Origin: DATFES01 sp035457725 | GTDB lineage: Bacteria > Pseudomonadota > Alphaproteobacteria > CACIAM-22H2 | Length of the DNA: 22,505 bases | Assembly (NCBI GenBank): GCA_035457725.1 | Contig: DATIBC010000055.1 | Location: 1 to 22,505, forward strand | Direction: 5' to 3' | Shown: piece by piece, positions 14,782-21,659 of the stretch | Layout of the letters: every line of letters starts with the position of its first letter | Position numbering within the stretch: position 1 is the first letter of the stretch | Made by a program: the position numbers and the translations under genes | Notes under the pieces: generated by a model | Databases searched by the model: none | Told to the model about the DNA's origin: nothing | The model's input: the letters and a program-made list of their open reading frames with translations, nothing else

Positions 14782-16596
14782 ATGCGCGTACTGGTCACAC
14801 GACCGCGTGCCGACGCCGAGGCGCTGGCGGCGAAACTGGCGTCGCTCGGTCACGATGCGGTCCTTGCGCCGGTGTTCGATATCGTTCTCGCGCCATCGCC
14901 GGAACTGCCCTTGGATGGCGCGCAGGCGCTATTGTTCACCAGCGCCAACGGCGTGCGGGCATTCGTCCACGCCAGCGATCGGCGCGACCTGCCGGTACTC
15001 GCCGTTGGCGCCGCAACGGCCGCGACAGCCGGCGAGCTCGGTTTTGCTTCCATCGAAAGCGCCGACGGCGACGTCGGCGATCTGGCGAGGTTGGCCGCAA
15101 AGCGGCTCAAGCCCGGCGATGGCCACCTCCTGCACGTGGCCGGCAGCGAGGTCGCCGGCGACCTTGCCGGAGCGCTCGCTGCGTCCGGGTTCGAAGTTCG
15201 CCGTGCGGCGCTCTATCGTGCCGAGCCGCGCGCCGCCCTGAGCGGGGAGTGTCTTTCGGCGCTCCGCGAAAGGACGATCGATGCGGCGCTTTTTTTCTCT
15301 CCCCGTACGGCGTCGGCGTTTGTTAGGCTCGCCCGCGAGGGTGGCGTCGAGAATACGCTCGCCAACGTCGCCGCTATCGGGCTCAGTCCGGCGGTCGTGG
15401 CGGCGCTCGGCGATTCGACGTGGGCGGTCCGGCTGGCCGCTGCACGGCCCGATGAGGCGGCGCTGCTCGACGCGCTGGCCGATCATGCAGCGGACTCGGT
15501 GGGGGACGGCATGACCGATGCGACGCCAAACGATTCGACGCCGGGCGAATCCATACCCGCCGCGCCCTCGCCAAGCGAATCGCGTTCGGGTGCGTCCCAG
15601 AGTTCGGCCGCTCAATCGACGCGGCAACGATCTCCGCTGACGGCGATCGCGATTGGCGTGGCGGCGATCGCAGTCGCTTGGATCGCTTGGCGCGAGTTGA
15701 ATCCGCCGCTTGCCTTGCCGTCGCCCGACTTGGGACCGCTGACGCAGCGCATTGCCGAGCTCGAACAACGCCTCGCCGCCGGCAACGCCGCCGCTGGCGT
15801 GACGGCGGAGCTGGCGGCAAAGCTGGCCCTGGTAAGCGACCGACTCGCATCGCTCGAGGGCCGGCCGGCCTTGCCCCCGTCGACGGCATCGGGCCAGATC
15901 GATTCGGGCTTGCGCGAGCGCCTCGACAAGATCGAGGCGGCGCTGGGCAATCGGTCGGCGGGCGAGGCGATGCAGATCGCGTCGCTGACCGCGGAGAACC
16001 GGCGCGTATCGAACGAGCTTGCCCGACTGCAGGAAAGCGTCGCGACGCTGTCGACGACACTCAATGAACGGCTCGCCGTTCGTCGCGGCGAATCGGTCAT
16101 CCTTGCGGTCGGCCAGCTTCGCGAGGCTGCGGGTCGCGGCGCGGGCTTTGCGCCCGAGCTGATAACGCTCCGCGGGCTTGCGGGCGACGATCCTGGCATG
16201 GTCGCAGCAATGGCGACGATCGAGCCGCTAGCCGCCAAGGGCGTGGCGACACGCGCCGCCTTGCGCCTTCGATTCGAAACGGTCGCGCTTGAAGCCGCGC
16301 GCAATGTCCAACCCGCCGGCGGCGAAACGTGGTGGGACCGCGGGCTGGCTCGGCTGTCCGGCCTAATCGCAATTCGTCCGGTTGGCGAGGTCGAGGGCGA
16401 TGGCGTGCTTGCGCGCGTTGCGCGCGCCGAAGCGCGGCTTGGCGCGGACGATCTGGCCGGCGCGGTCGCCGCGCTCGACGGCGATGCGGCGACGCGTGAT
16501 CTTGCAGCGTCATGGCTCGCCGAAGCGCGCGCGCGATTGGCGCTCGAAGATGCGCTGGCGCGGCTCGCCGCCCACGCGCTCGCACAAGGAGGCTGA
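14782..16596 (+). CDS. hemD: HemD (uroporphyrinogen-III synthase) fused to Mic60/mitofilin-like membrane protein
   Basis: A single 604-residue frame with two parts. Residues 1 to about 235 are a HemD domain (starts MRVLVTRPRADAEALAAKL; contains LLFTSANGVRAF and DAALFFSPRTASAF), which closes hydroxymethylbilane into uroporphyrinogen III. Residues about 240-283 are a Ser/Pro/Thr-rich linker. A single membrane helix spans about 286-303 (LTAIAIGVAAIAVAWIAW). A coiled-coil stretch rich in Leu, Glu and Arg follows to about 435, and the rest is a helical C-terminal domain like COG4223/alphaproteobacterial Mic60 (mitofilin). In most relatives I know of these are two neighbouring genes; here no stop separates them. 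AAAGGAG lies before the ATG at 14782. An in-frame ATG at 15511, exactly at the linker and preceded by GGGGGA, could also start a separate Mic60-like product. HemD would then be tethered to the cytoplasmic face with the coiled coil in the periplasm. Confidence 0.9.
   Translation: MRVLVTRPRADAEALAAKLASLGHDAVLAPVFDIVLAPSPELPLDGAQALLFTSANGVRAFVHASDRRDLPVLAVGAATAATAGELGFASIESADGDVGDLARLAAKRLKPGDGHLLHVAGSEVAGDLAGALAASGFEVRRAALYRAEPRAALSGECLSALRERTIDAALFFSPRTASAFVRLAREGGVENTLANVAAIGLSPAVVAALGDSTWAVRLAAARPDEAALLDALADHAADSVGDGMTDATPNDSTPGESIPAAPSPSESRSGASQSSAAQSTRQRSPLTAIAIGVAAIAVAWIAWRELNPPLALPSPDLGPLTQRIAELEQRLAAGNAAAGVTAELAAKLALVSDRLASLEGRPALPPSTASGQIDSGLRERLDKIEAALGNRSAGEAMQIASLTAENRRVSNELARLQESVATLSTTLNERLAVRRGESVILAVGQLREAAGRGAGFAPELITLRGLAGDDPGMVAAMATIEPLAAKGVATRAALRLRFETVALEAARNVQPAGGETWWDRGLARLSGLIAIRPVGEVEGDGVLARVARAEARLGADDLAGAVAALDGDAATRDLAASWLAEARARLALEDALARLAAHALAQGG
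16586..16592 (+). promoter_or_regulatory. Ribosome binding site fixing a TTG start for the hemY-like gene
   Basis: AAGGAGG lies 9 bases before the TTG at 16602 and straddles the end of the hemD fusion. It is the strongest ribosome site in the window and supports TTG as the start. Confidence 0.75.
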
Positions 16597-16601
16597 GTCC
16601 T

Positions 16602-17993
16602 TTGATCCGCGGCACGCTCCTCTTCGCGCTGCTCGCGGCGCTGATGATCGCCGTTGCCTGGATCGCCGACCGGCCGGGCGCGGTGTCGATCGTCTGGCAG
16701 GGTTGGCGGATCGACACCTCGCTCGGCGTCATGCTCGCCGTCATCGTGCTCGTGGCGCTGGCTGCAGCGTGGACGTTCCGTCTGTGGGGCGGCCTCATCC
16801 GCGTGCCGCGCGATTTCGGCCGTTGGCGACGCGAGCGCCAGCGCCGGCGCGGCTATGTAGCGCTCACTCAAGGTCTGGTCGCCGTCGCGGCCGGCGACCC
16901 GCGCGAGGCGTTGCGCCACGCCAGGCGTGCCGACGTCCTGCTCAACGAACCGCCGCTCACCATGCTGCTGTCGGCCCAGGCTGCGCAACTGGCCGGCAAC
17001 GAGGATCAGGCGGCAGGCCATTTTCGCGCAATGCTCAAGCGGCCGGAGACCGAGTTCCTCGGTGTGCGCGGATTGTTGGTCCAGGCGATGAAGGTCGGCG
17101 ATCGCGCGCGAGCGCTCGAGCTGGCGCGCCGCGCGCACCAGCTGCGACCGCGCACGCCGTGGGTGCTGACGACGCTGTTCGAGCTGGAAACGCAATCCGA
17201 CGATTGGCAAGCAGGCGCGTCGACATTGCGGCAGGCGGCGCGCGTTCACGCCTTGCCGCAGGCGGTGGCGCGCCGGCACGAGGCGGCGTTGTTGATCGAG
17301 CAATCGCGCGCGGCGCGGGTTAAAGGCGACATGCGAACGGCGGTCCGGCTCGCCGAACAGGCTCATCGCGCCGATCGCGAGCACACTGCCGCCGTCGCCT
17401 GGCTGGCCGAGATTAATGTCGCCGCGGGAAAGGGCCGCGCCGCCGCCAGTCTGGTCGAGGATCAATGGGCGCGCCATCCGCACCCCGAACTGCTCGTCGC
17501 TTTTCGCCAAGCGCGACCGGTGGCTGAACCGTTGCAGTGGGTGAAACAGGTGGAGCGCCTGGTGCGCTTGGCGCCGCTGCATCGCGAAAGCCTCGAAGCG
17601 CTGGCGGCTGCGTGCCTCGACGCCAAGCTGTGGGGCGAGGCGCGCCGGCACTTGAGCGCCGCGATTAAGGCGAGCGGCGACCGGCCCTCGGCCAATCTGT
17701 GCCGGCTGATGGCGCGTTTGGAAGAAGAAGAAAACGATGATCCACTGGCCGGTCGGCGTTGGCTTGCCCGCGCCGCCGAGGCGCCGCCGGATCCGGCGTG
17801 GGTATGCGATGGTTGCGGGGCCGCACACGCGCGCTGGCAGGCCAAGTGCGGCCGCTGCGCCGCGTTCGATCGCCTGGAGTGGCGTCAGCCCGATCGCGTC
17901 GCGCCGGCGTTGGTCGATGGCGGCGGCCCGGACGCTCCCGAGGAGGCTCCGGCGCCTGCCGCCGCCCGCAGCCGGGCGGCCGGGCAAAGCTGA
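16602..17993 (+). CDS. hemY: HemY-like inner-membrane TPR protein with C-terminal zinc ribbon
   Basis: A 463-residue protein of the HemY N-terminal family (COG3898; not protoporphyrinogen oxidase). Two membrane helices at about residues 4-21 and 43-63 anchor it, with the short loop in the periplasm. RDFGRWRRERQRRRGYVALTQGL after the second helix is the family hallmark. TPR-type helix pairs fill about 85-395. The C-terminus has a four-cysteine ribbon, C402-x2-C405 and C416-x2-C419, with tryptophans at 400 and 412, recalling the rubredoxin-like metal module of LapB/YciM. A disordered Pro/Ala tail follows. The TTG start at 16602 is set by AAGGAGG upstream, 5 bases after the hemD fusion stop. Position after hemC and hemD suggests a scaffold for late tetrapyrrole enzymes, but the exact role is not established. 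Confidence 0.92.
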   Translation: MIRGTLLFALLAALMIAVAWIADRPGAVSIVWQGWRIDTSLGVMLAVIVLVALAAAWTFRLWGGLIRVPRDFGRWRRERQRRRGYVALTQGLVAVAAGDPREALRHARRADVLLNEPPLTMLLSAQAAQLAGNEDQAAGHFRAMLKRPETEFLGVRGLLVQAMKVGDRARALELARRAHQLRPRTPWVLTTLFELETQSDDWQAGASTLRQAARVHALPQAVARRHEAALLIEQSRAARVKGDMRTAVRLAEQAHRADREHTAAVAWLAEINVAAGKGRAAASLVEDQWARHPHPELLVAFRQARPVAEPLQWVKQVERLVRLAPLHRESLEALAAACLDAKLWGEARRHLSAAIKASGDRPSANLCRLMARLEEEENDDPLAGRRWLARAAEAPPDPAWVCDGCGAAHARWQAKCGRCAAFDRLEWRQPDRVAPALVDGGGPDAPEEAPAPAAARSRAAGQS

Positions 17994-18013
17994 GGAGCGG
18001 CGCAGCGGCGAAA

Positions 18014-18196
18014 CTAGCCGCCCGATGAGCCGTTCATCTCCTTGAGACTGATGAACAGGTCGTAGCCGACCAGGGCGAGCACACCGAGGGCGATAATGGT
18101 GAGCGGCACGGATTTGAGCCAAAGCACCAGCGTGCCGACGAACGCGATCAACATGCCGATGCCGATGATTCCCGTGATCAAATTCAATCCCAGCAT
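18014..18196 (-). CDS. Small two-helix membrane protein, function unknown
   Basis: A 60-residue protein with two hydrophobic segments, about residues 5-26 (LITGIIGIGMLIAFVGTL) and 30-48 (VPLTIIALGVLALVGYDL), and a short polar tail ending NGSSGG. It is too hydrophobic and ordered to be a chance frame, and GGAG lies 7 bases before the ATG at 18196. It starts 39 bases after the amidase gene on the same strand, so it is probably the last gene of the TRAP-amidase operon. It converges with the hemY-like gene across a 20-base gap that shows no clear terminator. I do not recognise the family; it resembles small conserved membrane proteins near transporters. Confidence 0.7.
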   Translation of the reverse strand: MLGLNLITGIIGIGMLIAFVGTLVLWLKSVPLTIIALGVLALVGYDLFISLKEMNGSSGG

Positions 18197-18235
18197 ATCG
18201 TTTCTCCACGATTGCGCCGCTGCGGCGCATCGATA

Positions 18236-19570
18236 TTAGGCCAAATCGAGATTGACCAGCCAGCGCGCCGTGCGCAACAGCCGCGCATCATTGCCGCGCG
18301 CGCCGACGAGCTGTACGCCGATCGGCAATCCTGCGTCGTTCTGCAGCATCGGCAGCGCGACGCTGGGCACGCCGCACAGGGTCCAGGTCGAACAAAACAT
18401 CGGACTTCCGGTCGCTGCCAAGCCGAGCGGAGCAACGCCGGGCGCCGCGGGAGTGACGATGGCGTCGAAATGCAAGAACGCTTCGTCGAGCGCCAGGTTA
18501 AGCGGCGCCACGGCGCTGAGCGCGCGCTGATAATCGTAGGCGAGATGGCGCCGGCCGTTCTCGATCATTTCGCGGAGCTTCTCGCTCAGCTTGTCGCGGC
18601 CGCGCTCGTACTCTTCGTTCAAGCAGACGGCGAGATCGACCTCCATGATCGTTCGGTGCCAGTCGACCCCATGGGAGAACGGGCCCGGGAGTTCGAGGCG
18701 CTCGATGCGGTCGCCGAGCGCGCTGACAAGCTCGTCGAAGGCCTCTTGGGTTTCGGCTTCCGCCTTGTCCCACTGCGGCGAGGCGACGAACGCCAGTTTG
18801 GGCTGGAGCGGCGGCTCGGATGTCGCCGTCGCCAACAGCGGCGGCGTCGCCAGCAAGCGAGTGTCGGGATCGCCTTCGTCGTAGCCGATCAGGCATTCGG
18901 CGAGCAATGCGGCGTCTTCGATCGAGCGCGCGAAGACGCCGACGTGATCCAGCGCCCGCGACGTTCTCAGCATGCCGGAGCGCGCGATCAGGCCATGGCT
19001 CGGCTTGAATCCGTAGACGCCGCAAAACGCCGCCGGGCGAATGGTCGATCCGTTGGTCTGGCTGCCGATGGCAAGCGGCACCATGTTGGCCGCAACGGCG
19101 GCGGCCGAGCCGCTGGACGAGCCACCTGGCGTCCGCGAGGGGTCGCGCGGATTGGCGGTCTTGCCCGGAAAGTAACAGGCCAGCTCGGTGGTCACGGTCT
19201 TTCCCATGATCACCGCGCCTTCCTGGCGCAGCTTGGCCACCACGGCGGCGTCGCGGCGCGGCGTACGGCCGGCGTGGACCGGCGTGCCGTCCTCGGTCGG
19301 CATGTCGGTGGTGTCGAAGATGTCCTTAACCCCGACCGGAACCCCGTGCAGCCTGCCGTGCGGCCGGCCATGGCGGTGCAGGTCGTCGGCGGCCTCGGCC
19401 TGCGCCAACGCATGGTCACGATCGAGAAACGTCCACGCGCCCACCGTCGGCTCAAGGCGATCGATCTCGGCCAGGCATGCTTCGACCAATTCACGCGACT
19501 TGATGCGGCCATCGCGGATCGCCGACGCTGCCTCGATCGCCGACAGGTTGTCGAGCCCGTCGTTGCTCAT
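18236..19570 (-). CDS. Amidase-signature family hydrolase
   Basis: A 444-residue enzyme of the amidase signature family (PF01425), which hydrolyses carboxamides through a Ser-cisSer-Lys triad. Lys82 is in GVPVGVKDIFDT, the cis-Ser lies in GGSSSGSAAA (151-155), and the nucleophile is Ser175 in SQTNGSTIRPAAFCGV. It is shorter than GatA and lacks GatB/GatC neighbours, so it is more likely a catabolic amidase or a hydrolase of an imported compound than the tRNA amidotransferase subunit. There is no signal peptide, so it is cytoplasmic. It begins 22 bases after the dctM stop, with the ATG at 19570, and is followed by the small membrane protein. Position in a TRAP operon suggests that its substrate or product is what the transporter carries. 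Confidence 0.92.
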   Translation of the reverse strand: MSNDGLDNLSAIEAASAIRDGRIKSRELVEACLAEIDRLEPTVGAWTFLDRDHALAQAEAADDLHRHGRPHGRLHGVPVGVKDIFDTTDMPTEDGTPVHAGRTPRRDAAVVAKLRQEGAVIMGKTVTTELACYFPGKTANPRDPSRTPGGSSSGSAAAVAANMVPLAIGSQTNGSTIRPAAFCGVYGFKPSHGLIARSGMLRTSRALDHVGVFARSIEDAALLAECLIGYDEGDPDTRLLATPPLLATATSEPPLQPKLAFVASPQWDKAEAETQEAFDELVSALGDRIERLELPGPFSHGVDWHRTIMEVDLAVCLNEEYERGRDKLSEKLREMIENGRRHLAYDYQRALSAVAPLNLALDEAFLHFDAIVTPAAPGVAPLGLAATGSPMFCSTWTLCGVPSVALPMLQNDAGLPIGVQLVGARGNDARLLRTARWLVNLDLA

Positions 19571-19592
19571 GCAGGACGCATGGCCGCGCCGC

Positions 19593-20948
19593 TCATCGCG
19601 GCCCGTAAAGATAATCGGGCAACCAAAGTACGACTTGGGGGAAGATATAAACGATCACCATGCTGAGGAAGATCATGTACACGAACGGCAACGCGCCGCT
19701 GAAAATCTCGGTCAGCTTGACGTGCGGCGGCGCCACGCCCTTCAGGTAGAACGCAGCCATCGCCACCGGAGGGGTGTTGAACGCGGTCTGCGTATTGAGC
19801 GCGACCAGGATGCCGAAGAAAATCGGATCGACGCCGAAATCGTCGAGCAGCGGCAGGAAGATCGGCACGAAGATGATGATGATCTCCGTCCACTCCAGCG
19901 GCCAGCCGAGCAAGAAGATCAGGACCTGGGTGAGGATCAGGAAGGTCGTCGACGACAGGTCGAGCGAAAGGAAGAACCGCTCGATGACGCCCTGGCCGCC
20001 AAGATAGGCGAACACCGAGGAGAAGGTCCACGAGCCGATGAACAGATAGCAGACCATCGAGGTGGCGCGCGCAGTCAAGAACACCGACTCCCTGACCAAA
20101 TCGAAGCGCAACTGCCCGTATGCCGTCGCCAAGATCAAGGAGCCGAACGCGCCGACCGCCGCCGCTTCGGACGGCGTCGCCAAGCCGAAGAGGATGGCGC
20201 CTAGCACCGCCATGATGAGGACGGCGAGCGGGAAGAACGAGGTCATCAACCCCCAGATCAGTTCGCCCAACGGGACGTCCGTCATCTCGCGCGGCAGCTT
20301 GGGGCACAGCTTGGGATTCAACAGCGCGCGCGCAATGACGTAGAGAATGTACAGCCCGGCGAGCATGAAACCCGGGATGAGCGCGGCGGCATAAAGCTTG
20401 ACCGCCGAGATTCCTGCAGTAGCGGCGTAGACGATCAACAGGATGCTGGGAGGGATCAGGATGCCGAGGCAGCCGCCGGCGCAGATCACGCCAGCGGCGA
20501 GCTTGGTGTCGTAGCCGGCGCGCAGCATCGCCGGAAAAGCGAGCAGACCCATCAGCGTCACCACCGCGCCGACGATGCCCGTCGCCGTGGCGAACATGGC
20601 GCAGGTGAGCAAGGTCGCGACGCACAACGAGCCCGGCACGTGCTTGGCGGCGACCTGCAAGGAATGGAACAGGCGATCGAGAATATTCGACCGTTCCACC
20701 ACGTAGCCCATGAACAGGAACAACGGCACCGCGACGAGAACGTCGTTGGTCGCGACCTCGTAGGCCTTCTGCACCAGGAGGGTGAATATCCGGTTGTTGA
20801 AGATGTCGTCGAGCTGGCCCGGCGTCGCAAAGGCGTAGTAGCCGAAGGTCACGCCCATGGCGATGAGTGAGAAGGCGATGGGGAATCCGAGCATGATGAC
20901 GAAGAGGAAGATCCCCAGCATCATCAAGCCGACTTGCGGGTCGGTCAT
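19593..20948 (-). CDS. dctM: TRAP transporter large permease (DctM family)
   Basis: A 451-residue inner-membrane protein, the ion-coupled transport subunit of a tripartite ATP-independent periplasmic transporter. Helices run throughout, starting LMMLGIFLFVIMLGFPIAFS. Family motifs include VAVPLFLFMGYVVERS, CAMFATATGIVGAVVTLMG and GGCLGILIPPSILLIVYA, and the C-terminal half has the repeated TQTAFNTPPVAMAAFYLKG. The length is a little above the usual 425-430. The ATG at 20948 lies 2 bases after the dctQ stop, so the two permease subunits are tightly coupled. The DctP partner looks like the 2-oxoacid or TakP branch. Confidence 0.96.
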   Translation of the reverse strand: MTDPQVGLMMLGIFLFVIMLGFPIAFSLIAMGVTFGYYAFATPGQLDDIFNNRIFTLLVQKAYEVATNDVLVAVPLFLFMGYVVERSNILDRLFHSLQVAAKHVPGSLCVATLLTCAMFATATGIVGAVVTLMGLLAFPAMLRAGYDTKLAAGVICAGGCLGILIPPSILLIVYAATAGISAVKLYAAALIPGFMLAGLYILYVIARALLNPKLCPKLPREMTDVPLGELIWGLMTSFFPLAVLIMAVLGAILFGLATPSEAAAVGAFGSLILATAYGQLRFDLVRESVFLTARATSMVCYLFIGSWTFSSVFAYLGGQGVIERFFLSLDLSSTTFLILTQVLIFLLGWPLEWTEIIIIFVPIFLPLLDDFGVDPIFFGILVALNTQTAFNTPPVAMAAFYLKGVAPPHVKLTEIFSGALPFVYMIFLSMVIVYIFPQVVLWLPDYLYGPR

Positions 20949-20950
20949 AT

Positions 20951-21559
20951 TCAGGCCCCCGTCCCGATCGACTTGTGCTCTTTTTCGCGCTTGGCCGCGT
21001 ACTCGCGCTCGCGCATGATCACCGTCTCGGTCTCCTCGACGTCATGCAAACGCTGCGGCCATGCGCCGGTGCGCAAACAGATGACGCAACGGACCATCTC
21101 GGCGAAGCCTTGCAAAAGAAGCAGGAATCCGGTCAACGGAATAAGCATCTTTAACGGGAAGACCGGCGTGCCGGCCGGGCTGAAGATGCTGACTTCCTTG
21201 AACAGCCACGAGAATCGCGCGAAGACGTAGCCCGAGTAAATGAGCGCGAGAACCCCAGGCAGGAAGAAGATGATATAGAGCGTCAGGTCGAGGCCGGCTT
21301 GCACGCGCGGCGGCCACAGCCGGTAGAGCATGTCGCCGCGCACGTGCCCGTTGCGTGACAGCGTGTACGGCCCGGCCATCAAGAACATGGCGCCGTAGGC
21401 GATGTAGCTGATGTCGAAGGCCCAGGTCGTCGGCGCCGCCAAGACATAGCGCACGAACACCTCGTAGCTGATCCCGAATGTCAGCAACAGGATCAGCCAT
21501 CCGAAGCTCTTGCCGACCCAGGCGCTGACCAGGTCGATGAAAAACAAGAACCGGTTCAC
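20951..21559 (-). CDS. dctQ: TRAP transporter small permease (DctQ family)
   Basis: A 202-residue membrane protein with four helices, the small integral subunit of the TRAP system. Motifs seen are SYEVFVRYVLAAPTTWAFD and GAMFLMAGPYTLSRNGHVRGD, the classic DctQ block in which the Gly-His-Val-Arg turn is conserved. A loop between the third and fourth helices (about 115-150) is longer than in DctQ of the C4-dicarboxylate type, as in the TakQ-like branch. The start is a GTG at 21559 with GAGGAG at good spacing. It is separated from dctP by 100 bases that hold strong hairpins, and from dctM by 2 bases. Confidence 0.93.
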   Translation of the reverse strand: MNRFLFFIDLVSAWVGKSFGWLILLLTFGISYEVFVRYVLAAPTTWAFDISYIAYGAMFLMAGPYTLSRNGHVRGDMLYRLWPPRVQAGLDLTLYIIFFLPGVLALIYSGYVFARFSWLFKEVSIFSPAGTPVFPLKMLIPLTGFLLLLQGFAEMVRCVICLRTGAWPQRLHDVEETETVIMREREYAAKREKEHKSIGTGA

Positions 21560-21574
21560 GCTCGCTCCTCAAAA

Positions 21575-21594
21575 CGCGGACCGGACGGTCCGCG
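21575..21594 (-). terminator. Hairpin plus TTTT just upstream of dctQ (attenuator-like)
   Basis: CGCGGACC and GGTCCGCG form a perfect 8-bp stem with a 4-base loop. On the transcribed (minus) strand TTTT follows directly, then the GAGGAG ribosome site of dctQ. This is the shape of a weak intrinsic terminator placed between the binding-protein gene and the permease genes. Confidence 0.5.
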
Positions 21595-21604
21595 ATAAAG
21601 GCGA

Positions 21605-21626
21605 GGCGGCGCCCGTGGGCGCCGCC
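21605..21626 (-). terminator. Second strong hairpin in the dctP-dctQ gap
   Basis: GGCGGCGCCC and GGGCGCCGCC pair in a 10-bp GC stem around 2 bases (opened to a 4-base loop in practice). It lies 33 bases after the dctP stop on the minus strand and is followed by only a short TTTAT. It could halt polymerase partly or protect the dctP message from 3' exonucleases. Confidence 0.5.
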
Positions 21627-21659
21627 CCGATCGCACCCGGGACGAACCGGGCGTAGACG

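Noticed and set aside
15612..18230. A very long open frame (872 codons) on the minus strand opposite hemD and hemY
   Set aside because: It is Arg-, Ala- and Ser-rich with no domain-like sequence and lies antisense to two clear genes; long antisense frames are expected in GC-rich DNA.
18236..19570. GatA, the glutamyl-tRNA amidotransferase A subunit
   Set aside because: The protein is shorter than usual GatA, no gatB or gatC is adjacent, and the gene sits in a TRAP operon.
18212..19666. A 484-codon plus-strand frame opposite the amidase gene
   Set aside because: Shadow of the amidase; the amidase triad motifs show which strand is real.
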